DNA of 49,742 bases. Origin: Clostridia bacterium (GTDB taxonomy: Bacteria > Bacillota_A > Clostridia > Oscillospirales > CAG-272). Shown here in pieces: positions 24,926 to 33,355 of the stretch (its first letter is position 1; each line of letters starts with the position of its first letter). Below the pieces are notes generated by a model. It saw only the letters and a list, made by a program, of their open reading frames with translations, was not told where the DNA came from and made no database searches. Position numbers and translations under genes: made by a program. Where the stretch lies: contig JAGBGE010000005.1 of assembly GCA_017936125.1 (NCBI GenBank), positions 1 to 49,742 on the forward strand, given 5' to 3'.

Positions 24926-24959
24926 TTAATTTAGAATTCCGAATTTCAAATTTCGAATT
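24925..24959 (-). repeat. Heptamer array, five units
   Basis: On the minus strand AATTCGA, AATTTGA, AATTCGG, AATTCTA, AATTAAG, a perfect 7-bp period, directly joined to the MITE-like fragment at 24882-24925 and 7 bp after the T-box terminator. Confidence 0.88.
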
Positions 24960-24966
24960 TGCAACG

Positions 24967-25241
24967 AAAAAGCCCCGAGCAAAAATAAATTGCCCGGGGC
25001 GAATAAGTAAAAACAATTCGCGGTGCCACCCGTCTTCAGAGCATAGCGCTCCCTCAAGCGCACATTCAATGCGCCGTGCGGTGTAACGGCCGCCTGCCGT
25101 CGAAGCCTACTCGCTCGCGCTTTCGGTTCGCCCTCGAAAGTCCATTCACTCTGCCCTACCGCGCCGCAATTCCACCGTCTGCGGCTCTCTGTGCCGGTCT
25201 GTGCCTAGCTACTACTCTTTCTCATCGGTTTTGCTTTAGTT
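24967..25241 (-). promoter_or_regulatory. T-box riboswitch, tryptophan-specific, upstream of trpB
   Basis: Minus-strand RNA. In order: GATGAGAAAGAGTAGTA (25210-25226), the start of stem I; AGAGAG and GGTGGAA of the distal stem I; the specifier loop GAATGGACTTTCGAG with TGG at 25142-25144, the Trp codon; the conserved T-box GGGTGGCACCGCG (25019-25031), whose TGGC part pairs with the NCCA end of uncharged tRNA; then the terminator stem GCCCCGGGC/GCTCGGGGC followed by five U (24967-25000). Uncharged tRNA-Trp should stabilise the antiterminator and switch on trpB. The TGG specifier assignment is from position and motif context. Confidence 0.95.
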
Positions 25242-25247
25242 GACTAA

Positions 25248-25276
25248 ATTATACTACTCGTTTGGCTGTTTGTCAA
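25248..25276 (-). promoter_or_regulatory. Sigma-A promoter of the T-box/trpB transcript
   Basis: On the minus strand TTGACA (25271-25276), 17-bp spacer, TATAAT (25248-25253), both perfect. Transcription would start near 25241, just before stem I of the T-box. Confidence 0.92.
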
Positions 25277-25307
25277 TAGCTTTTTGAAAATTTGCTTATG
25301 TATTTTT

Positions 25308-25949
25308 TTACCTGAACACAATGAAGTTCTCAAGCGCGGGGATTGCAAGAAAATCAATGTCGTTAAATTTGCCGCCGAATCTCACGTCACCGACGATAAG
25401 GTCAACGTCTATTTCTGTACATTCCTCGGCTCGCTGCGCCTTGTAAATCAGGGCGGCGGCATTCTGGAAATCGTTGTAATTGAATCCGTATTTTTTACCG
25501 ATAGAATTAAATATGGATACGTCGCCCTGCGCCTCGTTCGTCAGCACGTTGTCACAGGTAACGGTGACGGTAAGCTTGTCGTCAGGGGTATAGAGCGAAT
25601 GGTTGGAATAGTGGTTTGCCGCCGCGGCAAGAGACGCGACGTACATACGGAACTGCGCCCTAAAATGCTCACCGTAGGTGATGCCGTACTGTGTATTGTC
25701 CGACCAGAACTGCTGCGTATCGGAAGCGTCGATATTCTCCGCCTTCAGCTCGTCAATATACATCGCCTTATAGTAGGCGCAGAGGTAATTCAGCGTCTCC
25801 TCGTCGATAGTGATTTTTTCATATTTGACAACAGCTCTCGCGTTTTTTATTCCCAGAGAAACAGCGAAAACTCCGCCAAGTCCGAGCACTATTGCAAGGA
25901 AAATGCCAACAATTATTGACAAATAACGGTTTTTATTACTAGTATCCAT
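25308..25949 (-). CDS. Membrane-anchored SurA-N/foldase-like protein without a PPIase domain
   Basis: 213 residues. One N-terminal TM helix (about 9-31) places the rest outside the membrane. The segment after it (VVKYEKITIDEETLNYLCAYYK) resembles the start of the helical SurA_N/PrsA chaperone region, where a substrate-facing helix follows the signal anchor. It lies 18 bp after mfd; in many Clostridia that place is held by a PrsA-type peptidyl-prolyl isomerase. Here no parvulin domain follows: the protein ends after the helical part. The family assignment rests on weak similarity and on synteny, so it could equally be an unrelated extracytoplasmic protein. Confidence 0.6.
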   Translation of the reverse strand: MDTSNKNRYLSIIVGIFLAIVLGLGGVFAVSLGIKNARAVVKYEKITIDEETLNYLCAYYKAMYIDELKAENIDASDTQQFWSDNTQYGITYGEHFRAQFRMYVASLAAAANHYSNHSLYTPDDKLTVTVTCDNVLTNEAQGDVSIFNSIGKKYGFNYNDFQNAAALIYKAQRAEECTEIDVDLIVGDVRFGGKFNDIDFLAIPALENFIVFR

Positions 25950-25967
25950 AATGTCATTCCTTTACTT

Positions 25968-28900
25968 TTATTCTTCGGCTGTGGATTTGAGGTCGCACAT
26001 TGCCTTATAGTAATCCTTCATAATTTTAACACCGAGCGCAGTCGGCTCCTCGCCTGCGAGTCTGCACTCCACTCTGTCGCCCGAGGGCGATAGTCTAAGC
26101 GTACGGTGGCGGTAAAACACCTCGGACCAAACGGCAAGATTCGGCTTGTCGATGACGAAAATCAGATTGCCCGAGCGAAGCTCGATGCGTGAAATTCCGC
26201 CCTCTTCTGCGATAGCTCGCATAAGCGCAACCTCGAGAAGCCTTCTCACCGATTTCGGCATATCGCCGAAGCGGTCGGTCAGCTCGTCGGCAATATCGCT
26301 CTCGTCGTACGGAGTGCGGATAAGCGATATCTTCTTGTACATCTCCATTCGCGCAGCGCCCGAGGGAATATAGCTCTCGGGAATATGCGCGTTGACTTGC
26401 AGGTCAACGTGCGACTCACGTGCCTCGGGCTTGCGTTCTCCGCGCTCCTCGAGGACTGCCTCGTTTAGCAGCTTGACGTAAAGGTCGTAGCCGACCGAGT
26501 CAATATATCCGTGCTGCTGCGCTCCGAGAAGATTTCCTGCTCCGCGTATCTCGAGGTCGCAGAGCGCAATCTTAAAGCCTGCGCCAAACTCGGCGTATTC
26601 CTTGATAGCCGAGAGCCTTTTCTCCGCTATATCCGTGAGCGCCTTGCCCGGTCGGTAGGTGAAATACGCGTATGCCTGACGCGCGCTGCGGCCGACTCTG
26701 CCTCGTATCTGGTGGAGCTGGGAGAGCCCAAAGCGGTCGGCGTTCTCGATAATCAGCGTGTTCGCTGTCGGGAGGTCGATGCCAGTTTCCACAATCGTGG
26801 TGCAAACCAGCACGTCAATCTCTCCCTCGACGAGCATTTCCCAGACGTCCTCTAGCTCCTCGCGCTCCATTCTTCCGTGCGCGACGGCTACTCTCGCCTC
26901 GGGGAGCGCGTCGATAATTTTCGTGGCTATGAAATCTATTTTTTCTATTTCATTATATAGGTAAAGAACCTGACCCTCACGGGCAAGCTCACGGCGGATA
27001 GCGTCGAGAATCACCGTGTCGTCGTGCTCCAGGACGTAGGTCTGCACGGGACGGCGCTCGCCGGGCGCCTCGTCAAGAATGGAAATATCGTTGATTCCGT
27101 TCATCGCCATATTGAGCGTTCTCGGTATGGGAGTCGCGGAGAGCGTGAGAACGTCGACGTTCCTTGCGAGCTCCTTGAGCTTCTCCTTTTGCGCTACGCC
27201 AAATCGCTGCTCCTCGTCGACTATCAGAAGTCCGAGGTCGCGGAATTCTATATTCTTGGATAACAATTTATGAGTGCCGATGACTATATCGGTCTCACCT
27301 CGCTTTAGCTTGCGCATTATTTCCGCCTGCTCGCGCGGCTTCTTGAAGCGCGAAAGCATCTCAACCGTGACGGGATAGCCGCGCATTCTCGAAAGCGCGG
27401 TTGCGTAATGCTGGGCTGCGAGAATCGTGGTGGGAACGAGAATCGCCACCTGCTTTCCGCCCATTATCGCCTTGAAGGCGGCGCGCAGAGCCACCTCGGT
27501 TTTACCGAAGCCTACGTCACCGCAGAGCAGTCGGTTCATCGGCACCGGGCGCATCATATCACGCTTGATTTCCTCGATAGCGACCATCTGCGACTCGGTC
27601 AGCTCGTACTCAAATGAGTCGGCAAAGGAGTCCTCAAGGTCGGAGTCGGCAGGAAAGGCGAAGCCGGGCTTGCGCTGTCTCTCGGCATAGAGGGCTATCA
27701 GGCTCTTGGCAATATCCCTCGCCGCAGCCTTGGCGCGAGATTTCGTTCTCGCCCACTCGGTTCCGCCCATCCTCGAGAGCTTCACTGTGCCGTCGCCCTC
27801 GCGCTCACCGATATATTTGCCTATCATTTCAAGGCGGTCGCAGGGCAGGAAGAGCTTATCCGTGCCCGCGTATTTTATAGTAATGTAATCTCTCGTGATA
27901 CCGTCAACCGTCACAGCCTCGATGCCCTCGAAAAGACCTATACCGTAGCTTGCGTGCACAACGTAATCTCCGGGAGAGATGTCTGCGTGGCTCATCAGCC
28001 TCTGCGTTGCTCCGCCAAGGCGGCGCATAGCCCTCTGACGCTTGCGGTGCGCCATAACCGCGCGTCCCTCGTCTGTCGCCATAGAGAGAACCGCGATTTT
28101 CGGAGTAATCAGCTCAAAGCCCTCGGTGTGACCGACGGTGACGAAAATTCTGCCGCCCTCCGCCCTTGCGACGTCGAAATCGGGCTTGTCGTATATCGGC
28201 ACTGCGGCGAAATCCATCGTGGCAAGCGAGGCTACAAGCTCATTTGCTCCCTGCTTATTCTCGGTGACGATAACCACTCGGTAGAGTCCCTTGCAGAGAG
28301 CCGCGAGGTCGTCTGTAAGCATAGCGGGATTCTTGCCGTAGCTGACGCATCTGCGCGCCCTGAAGCCGAAAAGCCCCGAGAGCTTCATAGTGCCTACGCC
28401 GCCTGCGAAGGCGTTGATATGAACGGTGAGATTATCCGTCAAAAATCGGTTATACTCATCTTCACTCTGATGATATTTTGCGCATTTTTCGTCTACCAAC
28501 CCCTCGGAAAGTAAACTTTTCTTTTCATTTTCGATATAATTCGCATATTTTTTCAGCTCCTCGACGCAACCGCTGGTGCCGAGAGCAAATATCACGCATC
28601 GCTTGTAGGTGGAAAAATAGGAGAGAAGCGAGGCGGGCTTTTCATATATAAGTCCGAGGTATTTGTCACGGAAGTCTACGCTTCCCTCGCCCTCGAGTAT
28701 AGCCTTCTCACGCTTTAATTTATCTAGAGAATTCCCCTCTGTGAGAGTCTTAATCTGTCTGTTTATAAAATCGAGAATTCTCGCTCTCGCCGCGCTGCTG
28801 ATCATAACCTCGGAGGCAGGGATAAGCCGAGCCTCCTCCTCGGAGTCCAGGCTGCGCTGGGTGAGGGGGTCGAAGAGCGCGATACGGTCAACCTCGTCGC

Positions 28901-29510
28901 CGAAAAATTCGATACGCACAGGGCTCTCTGACTCTGCGCCAAAGTAATCGACTATACCGCCGCGGCGAGCGAACTGACCTGCCGACTCGACGGTGTCAAC
29001 CCTGATGAAGCCGAGCGTCACGAGCCTCTCGGAAAGCTCCTCGGGCGAGAGAATATCACCCACCCTGATTGCCACCGAAAGCGAGAGGAGCAGCTCCTCG
29101 GGAACGGTATACGAAACAGCGGCAGACGGTGTGGTGACAATCGCGTCGCACTCGCCCGAGGTCACGGCAGAAAGCACCGACAGCCTCTCACGGTCAACGT
29201 CATGAGAGGCTTTAATGTTATAGAAAACAAGGTCGCGCTTCTTGTACACCAGGGTGCGAAGCCCCGCCTCGCTAAGCTGCGCGGCAGCCCTCTCCCTCTC
29301 GCCCTCGTTAGCCGCGAGGACAAGCACGGGTGCGCCCGAAAGAGCGCGCGCGTCACGCACGCTCTCAGCAAGAAATGCGCCCTCTGCGCCGCCTGTCAGG
29401 CCGTTTACCGCTATAGGTAACGGCTCGCTCGACTTCAGCGTGCGCGCGAGAAGCTCGGCAAACGCGCCGTACTCCCCGTCTGCTCTGATAAGACTTGTTA
29501 TTCTTTCCAT
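25968..29510 (-). CDS. mfd: Transcription-repair coupling factor Mfd
   Basis: 1,180 residues, full length. Mfd pushes stalled RNA polymerase off DNA and recruits UvrA. Domains in order: UvrB-like N-terminus (about 1-390, with FARRGGIVDYFGAESESPVRIEFFGDEVD), RNA polymerase-interacting domain (about 510-570, GDYVVHASYGIGLFEG), superfamily 2 translocase with Walker A CGDVGFGKTEVALRAAF (about 665), DEEQ box VDEEQRFGV (about 765), SATPIPRTL and the QLHQIRGRVGRS motif VI, and the C-terminal TRCF domain. The pth, mfd, foldase order is the usual Bacillota arrangement. All motifs are intact. Confidence 0.97.
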   Translation of the reverse strand: MERITSLIRADGEYGAFAELLARTLKSSEPLPIAVNGLTGGAEGAFLAESVRDARALSGAPVLVLAANEGERERAAAQLSEAGLRTLVYKKRDLVFYNIKASHDVDRERLSVLSAVTSGECDAIVTTPSAAVSYTVPEELLLSLSVAIRVGDILSPEELSERLVTLGFIRVDTVESAGQFARRGGIVDYFGAESESPVRIEFFGDEVDRIALFDPLTQRSLDSEEEARLIPASEVMISSAARARILDFINRQIKTLTEGNSLDKLKREKAILEGEGSVDFRDKYLGLIYEKPASLLSYFSTYKRCVIFALGTSGCVEELKKYANYIENEKKSLLSEGLVDEKCAKYHQSEDEYNRFLTDNLTVHINAFAGGVGTMKLSGLFGFRARRCVSYGKNPAMLTDDLAALCKGLYRVVIVTENKQGANELVASLATMDFAAVPIYDKPDFDVARAEGGRIFVTVGHTEGFELITPKIAVLSMATDEGRAVMAHRKRQRAMRRLGGATQRLMSHADISPGDYVVHASYGIGLFEGIEAVTVDGITRDYITIKYAGTDKLFLPCDRLEMIGKYIGEREGDGTVKLSRMGGTEWARTKSRAKAAARDIAKSLIALYAERQRKPGFAFPADSDLEDSFADSFEYELTESQMVAIEEIKRDMMRPVPMNRLLCGDVGFGKTEVALRAAFKAIMGGKQVAILVPTTILAAQHYATALSRMRGYPVTVEMLSRFKKPREQAEIMRKLKRGETDIVIGTHKLLSKNIEFRDLGLLIVDEEQRFGVAQKEKLKELARNVDVLTLSATPIPRTLNMAMNGINDISILDEAPGERRPVQTYVLEHDDTVILDAIRRELAREGQVLYLYNEIEKIDFIATKIIDALPEARVAVAHGRMEREELEDVWEMLVEGEIDVLVCTTIVETGIDLPTANTLIIENADRFGLSQLHQIRGRVGRSARQAYAYFTYRPGKALTDIAEKRLSAIKEYAEFGAGFKIALCDLEIRGAGNLLGAQQHGYIDSVGYDLYVKLLNEAVLEERGERKPEARESHVDLQVNAHIPESYIPSGAARMEMYKKISLIRTPYDESDIADELTDRFGDMPKSVRRLLEVALMRAIAEEGGISRIELRSGNLIFVIDKPNLAVWSEVFYRHRTLRLSPSGDRVECRLAGEEPTALGVKIMKDYYKAMCDLKSTAEE

Positions 29511-29591
29511 AACACCGCCTTGTTTTTTTCTATGTTAGAGCGGCGGCAAAGCTGTTTTTGCCGTATTTTTGCCAACTTTACTTTACTTTTT

Positions 29592-30215
29592 TTACTTGGA
29601 ATACTTATTCATAGCGGCATCAATATTGCCCTTGATAATATCCTCAACTGCGCTGTTTATATCAGCAAATCTGTCGGAGAGCGCCTTGATGTCAGCCTCG
29701 GAAAATTTGCCGAGAACCCAGTCGGCGAGGTCGTATTCGGGCGTAGGCTTCTTGCCGACGCCTATCTTGATGCGAGGGAAATCCTCACCGGGAAGATGCG
29801 CTATAATGCTTTTCAGTCCATTGTGACCGCCTGCCGAGCCCTTGCGCCTGATGCGGATTATTCCGGGGTCAAAGCTGATCTCGTCGTGCAGGACTATCAC
29901 CTGCTCGGGCGGAATTTTATAGAACGCTGCCGCCTCGCCAATGGCAAGTCCGGAGTTGTTCATAAGAGTAGACGGCTTCATAAGAAGCACCCTTTTGCCA
30001 CCGATATTCGCCTCCGCGACGGTGGAACGGAACTTGACTCGGTCAATTTTAACACCGCACCTCTCGGCAATATAGTCTATGGCGAGGAAGCCCGCGTTGT
30101 GACGGGTTTTCTCATACTGCTTACCTATGTTGCCAAGCCCTGCGACTATGTAGGTGACGGGGGCGGTGTCGGTTTTTTTCTCTATCTGCTTAAAAAGGTC
30201 GAAAATATTACTCAT
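29592..30215 (-). CDS. pth: Peptidyl-tRNA hydrolase
   Basis: 207 residues, including an N-terminal extension of about 18 residues before the conserved YIVAGLGNIG. It hydrolyses peptidyl-tRNA dropped from ribosomes, recycling tRNA. Catalytic His39 lies in TRHNAGFLAID (E. coli His20 equivalent); KPSTLMNNSG, VLHDEISFDPG (with the Asp that positions the histidine) and GSAGGHNGLKSI are all present. The extension is supported by the absence of a better-placed start and by the start at ATG 30215 after AGAGAG. It lies 81 bp before mfd in the same operon. Confidence 0.96.
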   Translation of the reverse strand: MSNIFDLFKQIEKKTDTAPVTYIVAGLGNIGKQYEKTRHNAGFLAIDYIAERCGVKIDRVKFRSTVAEANIGGKRVLLMKPSTLMNNSGLAIGEAAAFYKIPPEQVIVLHDEISFDPGIIRIRRKGSAGGHNGLKSIIAHLPGEDFPRIKIGVGKKPTPEYDLADWVLGKFSEADIKALSDRFADINSAVEDIIKGNIDAAMNKYSK

Positions 30216-30254
30216 CGTAGCTCTCTCTTTGATTAAAGGTTAACTATGTGATGA

Positions 30255-30887
30255 TTACTCATCGTCAATCTCTCTCATCTGGATAAGCTCCTTCGCGTAC
30301 GGGAGCTTCGCAATCTCGTCGCACAGAACACGCCACTCAGCGAGCTTGTGATGACGGCGTGAGTTGTAAATGTTGATAAGCACCTCGTAGTTGAGCGTAA
30401 CAGTGCGAAGCTGGTTATATGATGTGGGGAGAAGCTGAATCATATTGTGCCAATACGCCTTGTCCTTCGTTTCGATAAAGGCAAGACGGTTTTTCTCAAG
30501 GCAGTCGATAACCGCGTCAAGCACGGTGAGAGTGTCCTCGCTCATTCTCTCGCAGGAGAAATCGGCTCTCTCAAACTGCTTCGCCTGAATCTTGTGCATA
30601 GTCGAGCAGGAATTGACTACCGTGCCGACCTTGTAGGTATCGAACTCCTTCCACCAATAGAGAGGCGCGGTGATGTCAAGCGACACGATAATCTGACGCA
30701 GGAACTTGCGGTGGTCGCTGCCCGCCTTGGCAAGCCTAGAAGCAAGGGTGAGGTCGTTGTCACCAAGCATGAAATTGCCGTCTGCGTCGTAGTAGGAATC
30801 CATTCTCGCCCAGCTGTTCAGCGGATTTCTCGCGCCGCGCATAGCGTTCTCGAAATTCATTACCGTGAGTCTGTCTATCTTTATCAT
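30255..30887 (-). CDS. Conserved protein, possibly ThyX-like fold
   Basis: 210 residues. The pattern SDHRKFLRQIIVSLDITAPLYWWKEFDTYK followed by LLPTSYNQLRTVTLNYEVLINIYNSRR is reminiscent of flavin-dependent thymidylate synthase ThyX, where a helix-rich core carries an RHR-x7-S motif and a substrate-binding NxR near the C-terminus. The RHR signature itself is missing here, so thymidylate synthase activity is not claimed. Similar proteins occur in phages and gut Clostridia. It has its own sigma-A promoter (30922-30950) and a good Shine-Dalgarno (GGAGGA) before ATG 30887, and may be co-transcribed with pth 39 bp downstream. Confidence 0.55.
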   Translation of the reverse strand: MIKIDRLTVMNFENAMRGARNPLNSWARMDSYYDADGNFMLGDNDLTLASRLAKAGSDHRKFLRQIIVSLDITAPLYWWKEFDTYKVGTVVNSCSTMHKIQAKQFERADFSCERMSEDTLTVLDAVIDCLEKNRLAFIETKDKAYWHNMIQLLPTSYNQLRTVTLNYEVLINIYNSRRHHKLAEWRVLCDEIAKLPYAKELIQMREIDDE

Positions 30888-30921
30888 TTTTACCGTCCTC
30901 CGTAAAATCTTTAACTGATAC

Positions 30922-30950
30922 AGTATACCATATTTTTACCCCGCTGTCAA
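30922..30950 (-). promoter_or_regulatory. Sigma-A promoter of the ThyX-like gene
   Basis: On the minus strand TTGACA (30945-30950), 17-bp spacer, TATACT (30922-30927). It likely starts the whole ThyX-like, pth, mfd, foldase-like transcript. Confidence 0.88.
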
Positions 30951-31048
30951 ACATTAATTTTATAAAATGTGAAATTTATACAAAATTCACTCGCTTTGCA
31001 GAGGAATATTCGTCACCGAACCATACTTACAAGCGAAGTGGGGTGTGA

Positions 31049-31245
31049 TATAATCAAATTGGAGAGAGGAAACAGGAGTCGATATGCTGCTAAACGCAGC
31101 TCGATATACGCTTTCGCGTTCGATATATTGCCCCTCAGCAATTCGATATACCCATTCGGGTGAGAGAGGAAGAGAAAGGAAGAGGGGGACTATAGGGGGT
31201 GAAGAAAAAAGAAGACAAGAGAAGAAAAGAGAAGACAAGACAATA
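31049..31245 (+). other. Gene-free region: hairpin array followed by a purine tract
   Basis: The 490-bp gap 30888-31377 holds no plausible gene. From left to right: a TATAAT (31049-31054), a GGAGAGAGGAAACAGGAG run, the TCGATAT hairpin array (31079-31161) and then about 85 bp composed almost entirely of A and G (31162-31245), ending before the yqhQ promoter. A promoter-like -10 just before the array raises the possibility that the array is transcribed on its own. Confidence 0.55.
31079..31161 (+). repeat. Hairpin array with four TCGATAT heptamers
   Basis: TCGATAT at 31079, 31101, 31120 and 31143, alternating with the palindromes GCTGC/GCAGC, ACGC/GCGT, ATTGC/GCAAT and ACCC/GGGT. The last hairpin runs into GAGAGAGGAAG. 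Same architecture as 13807-13901, but the hairpin sequences differ, so the structure is conserved rather than the sequence. Confidence 0.9.
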
Positions 31246-31327
31246 TACATTCATACATTCATTAGAAGCGCACAGCGCAAATTTTTGTAAATTTTTTTGT
31301 TTTCCTATTTATTTTTATCTTTTTATA

Positions 31328-31344
31328 TGTTATAATGATATAAT
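31328..31344 (+). promoter_or_regulatory. Extended -10 promoter of the yqhQ operon
   Basis: TGT followed by TATAAT (31331-31336), with a second overlapping TATAAT at 31339-31344. No recognisable -35; the A/T-rich upstream sequence and the TGn motif suggest an extended -10 promoter. Confidence 0.6.
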
Positions 31345-31377
31345 CTATTACTATGCAAATTTCAGAGGTGATTTATA

Positions 31378-32478
31378 ATGAAGAAAAAAGAATCTGCTCT
31401 CTGCTGTGACAGACTCGGCAAGGTTGGCGGTCAGGCGGTAATCGAGGGCGTTATGATGAAGGCGGGCGAACGCACCGTCACAACCTGTCGCAAGGAGGAC
31501 GGAACTCTCGTTGTGACAGACGACAGCTTCGTGTCGGTAAGATCGAAGCACAAGATACTTGATTTACCCATCGTGCGAGGTGTGGTGAATTTCGTGGAAA
31601 TGATGATGCTCAGCTTCAAGACGCTCGGCGCGTCGGCTGATGCGCTCGGACTCGAGGAGGAGGAGCCCTCGAAATTCGAGAAATGGCTCTCCGAGAAGCT
31701 GAAGATTAATCTCACCGATCTCGTTATGGTGATTTCGCTCATACTCGGCCTCGGTCTCTCGGCTCTGCTCTTCGTCTTTCTACCCATTTGGGTGACGGCA
31801 GGTATCAATCTGCTGCTCGGCTTTGCTTCTCTCTCTATGCCCGAGTGGCTGACCGCGGTTATTGAGGGCGTGGTCAAGGTAGGTATCTTCCTCGGCTATC
31901 TCTCGCTCGTTTCGCTCATGCCCGACATCAAGCGTACCTTTATGTATCACGGCGCGGAGCATAAGTCTATCGCCTGCTTCGAGGCGGGTGAGGAGCTGAC
32001 TCCCGAGAATGCCGCAAAGCACACGAGATTCCACCCCCGTTGCGGCACGAGCTTTATGTTCTTTATGATTTTGCTCGGCATTTTTGCAGGACTTATTATC
32101 AAGACGCTTATTCCCGGACTTGCGACCTGGGCGTATTCGCTTATCAGAATCGCTATTTTGCCTATACTTATGGGCGTTGGCTATGAGTTCATTCGCCTGG
32201 CGGGCAAGTATCCGAACGCTTTCACCCGTGCGCTCTCCGCGCCCGGTCTGTGGGTTCAGAGAATAACCACTAAGGAGCCGAGTCTCGATATGCTCGAGGT
32301 TGCGATAACCTCTATCAAATGCGCTCTGCGTGACGATTACCCCGAGTTCCGCGAGTTCTACGAGGCGAAGCCCTGGGAGCCCGAGGAAATTCAAAATGAG
32401 GATTCCGCCGATGAAGAATCGGAAACCGTAGAGGGCGACGTACTCGACGTCCTGAACGACGAATCAAATGACGCTTAA
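31378..32478 (+). CDS. yqhQ: DUF1385 membrane protein (YqhQ)
   Basis: 366 residues. DUF1385 family: GGQAVIEGVMMKAGER near the N-terminus and YHGAEHKSIACFEAGEELTPENAAKHTRFHPRCGTSF in the middle are the family's defining motifs; the conserved His, Glu and Cys residues hint at a metal or catalytic site. About four TM segments (roughly 115-140, 160-180, 225-250, 255-280) place it in the membrane. Molecular function is not established. It directly precedes prmC (11-bp overlap), the common Bacillota arrangement. AGAGGTGAT lies before ATG 31378. The C-terminus is acidic and variable. Confidence 0.93.
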   Translation: MKKKESALCCDRLGKVGGQAVIEGVMMKAGERTVTTCRKEDGTLVVTDDSFVSVRSKHKILDLPIVRGVVNFVEMMMLSFKTLGASADALGLEEEEPSKFEKWLSEKLKINLTDLVMVISLILGLGLSALLFVFLPIWVTAGINLLLGFASLSMPEWLTAVIEGVVKVGIFLGYLSLVSLMPDIKRTFMYHGAEHKSIACFEAGEELTPENAAKHTRFHPRCGTSFMFFMILLGIFAGLIIKTLIPGLATWAYSLIRIAILPILMGVGYEFIRLAGKYPNAFTRALSAPGLWVQRITTKEPSLDMLEVAITSIKCALRDDYPEFREFYEAKPWEPEEIQNEDSADEESETVEGDVLDVLNDESNDA

Positions 32479-33277
32479 AGAGGCGATTAACATACTGTCG
32501 TCGGCAGGTGTGCCCGATGCGGCGCACGATGCGAGAGCAATATTCTCACGCTTTGGCGGCTTTGCCGACTACGAGCTGGTGTCACGTGAGATTTCGTCGG
32601 ATAATCCCGACCTCATAGACGCGATTGAGCGCAGAGTGAAGCGCGAGCCGCTGCAATATATAATCGGCGAATGCGACTTCTACCGTGAGCGATATTTCGT
32701 GTCACCAGGCTGCCTTATACCGCGCTCTGACACCGAGGTGTTGGTTGACTTCGCGGTGAATAATCTGCCGAGTGGCGCGCGCTTTCTCGACCTATGCACA
32801 GGCTCGGGCTGCGTCGGTCTTTCGGTGTTAAATAATACCAAAAATACGAGTGCTATACTCGTCGATATTTCAGACGGTGCGCTGGATATTGCGAAAAGGA
32901 ATGCCGAGAGACTTGGGCTCTCTGACCGCGCGGATTTTATGCTTGCAGACGTGCTCGGTGAGCCGCTTTGCGACGAGGTCTATGCCGTGCTATCTAATCC
33001 CCCATACGTGACCGACTCGGAGTATGAGTCGCTTGATAAGGAGATATATTTCGAGCCAAAAAACGCCTTTGTCGGCGGCGCTGACGGCGGTGACTTCTAC
33101 CGCGCGATAACCGAGAAATACCGTGACAGACTTTCCGCGGGCGGCTTTATCGCCTATGAAATCGGATATGCGCAGTCAGAGCTTTTACGCGAGATTGCCG
33201 AGGCAAACCGAATGACCTGCGAGATTATCCGCGACCTATCGGGCAACGCGCGAGTGGCTGTGCTGCGAAGAAAATGA
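32468..33277 (+). CDS. prmC: Release factor glutamine methyltransferase PrmC
   Basis: 269 residues, full length. It methylates the Gln of the GGQ motif in RF1 and RF2, using S-adenosylmethionine, which raises peptide release. The SAM-binding FLDLCTGSGCVGLS (about 98-111) and the catalytic NPPY motif VLSNPPYVTD (about 176-185) are intact, with the N-terminal helical substrate-recognition domain ahead (PLQYIIGECDFY). It overlaps yqhQ by 11 bp and is followed, after 78 bp containing a hairpin, by ddl. Confidence 0.96.
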   Translation: MTLKEAINILSSAGVPDAAHDARAIFSRFGGFADYELVSREISSDNPDLIDAIERRVKREPLQYIIGECDFYRERYFVSPGCLIPRSDTEVLVDFAVNNLPSGARFLDLCTGSGCVGLSVLNNTKNTSAILVDISDGALDIAKRNAERLGLSDRADFMLADVLGEPLCDEVYAVLSNPPYVTDSEYESLDKEIYFEPKNAFVGGADGGDFYRAITEKYRDRLSAGGFIAYEIGYAQSELLREIAEANRMTCEIIRDLSGNARVAVLRRK

Positions 33278-33314
33278 CGCTATCGGCTTCTGCCAATTAA
33301 CGAAAAATACTACA

Positions 33315-33352
33315 CCACCATATACTCAAAGGTAGTAAGCCTTTGGGGGTGG
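33315..33352 (+). promoter_or_regulatory. Hairpin that may mask the ddl Shine-Dalgarno
   Basis: CAAAGG (33327-33332) pairs with CCTTTG (33340-33345) and an outer CCACC (33315-33319) can pair with GGTGG (33348-33352), which adjoins and partly includes the GGAGA Shine-Dalgarno before ATG 33356. Role inferred. Confidence 0.45.
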
Positions 33353-33355
33353 AGA

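Noticed and set aside
30255..30887. Naming the 210-residue protein thyX
   Set aside because: The RHR-type catalytic signature of ThyX is missing; only the general helix pattern is similar.
31084..31290. A 68-codon frame across the hairpin array and purine tract
   Set aside because: It is made of repeat and low-complexity DNA (Arg/Glu/Lys runs), lacks a ribosome-binding site and does not resemble a protein.
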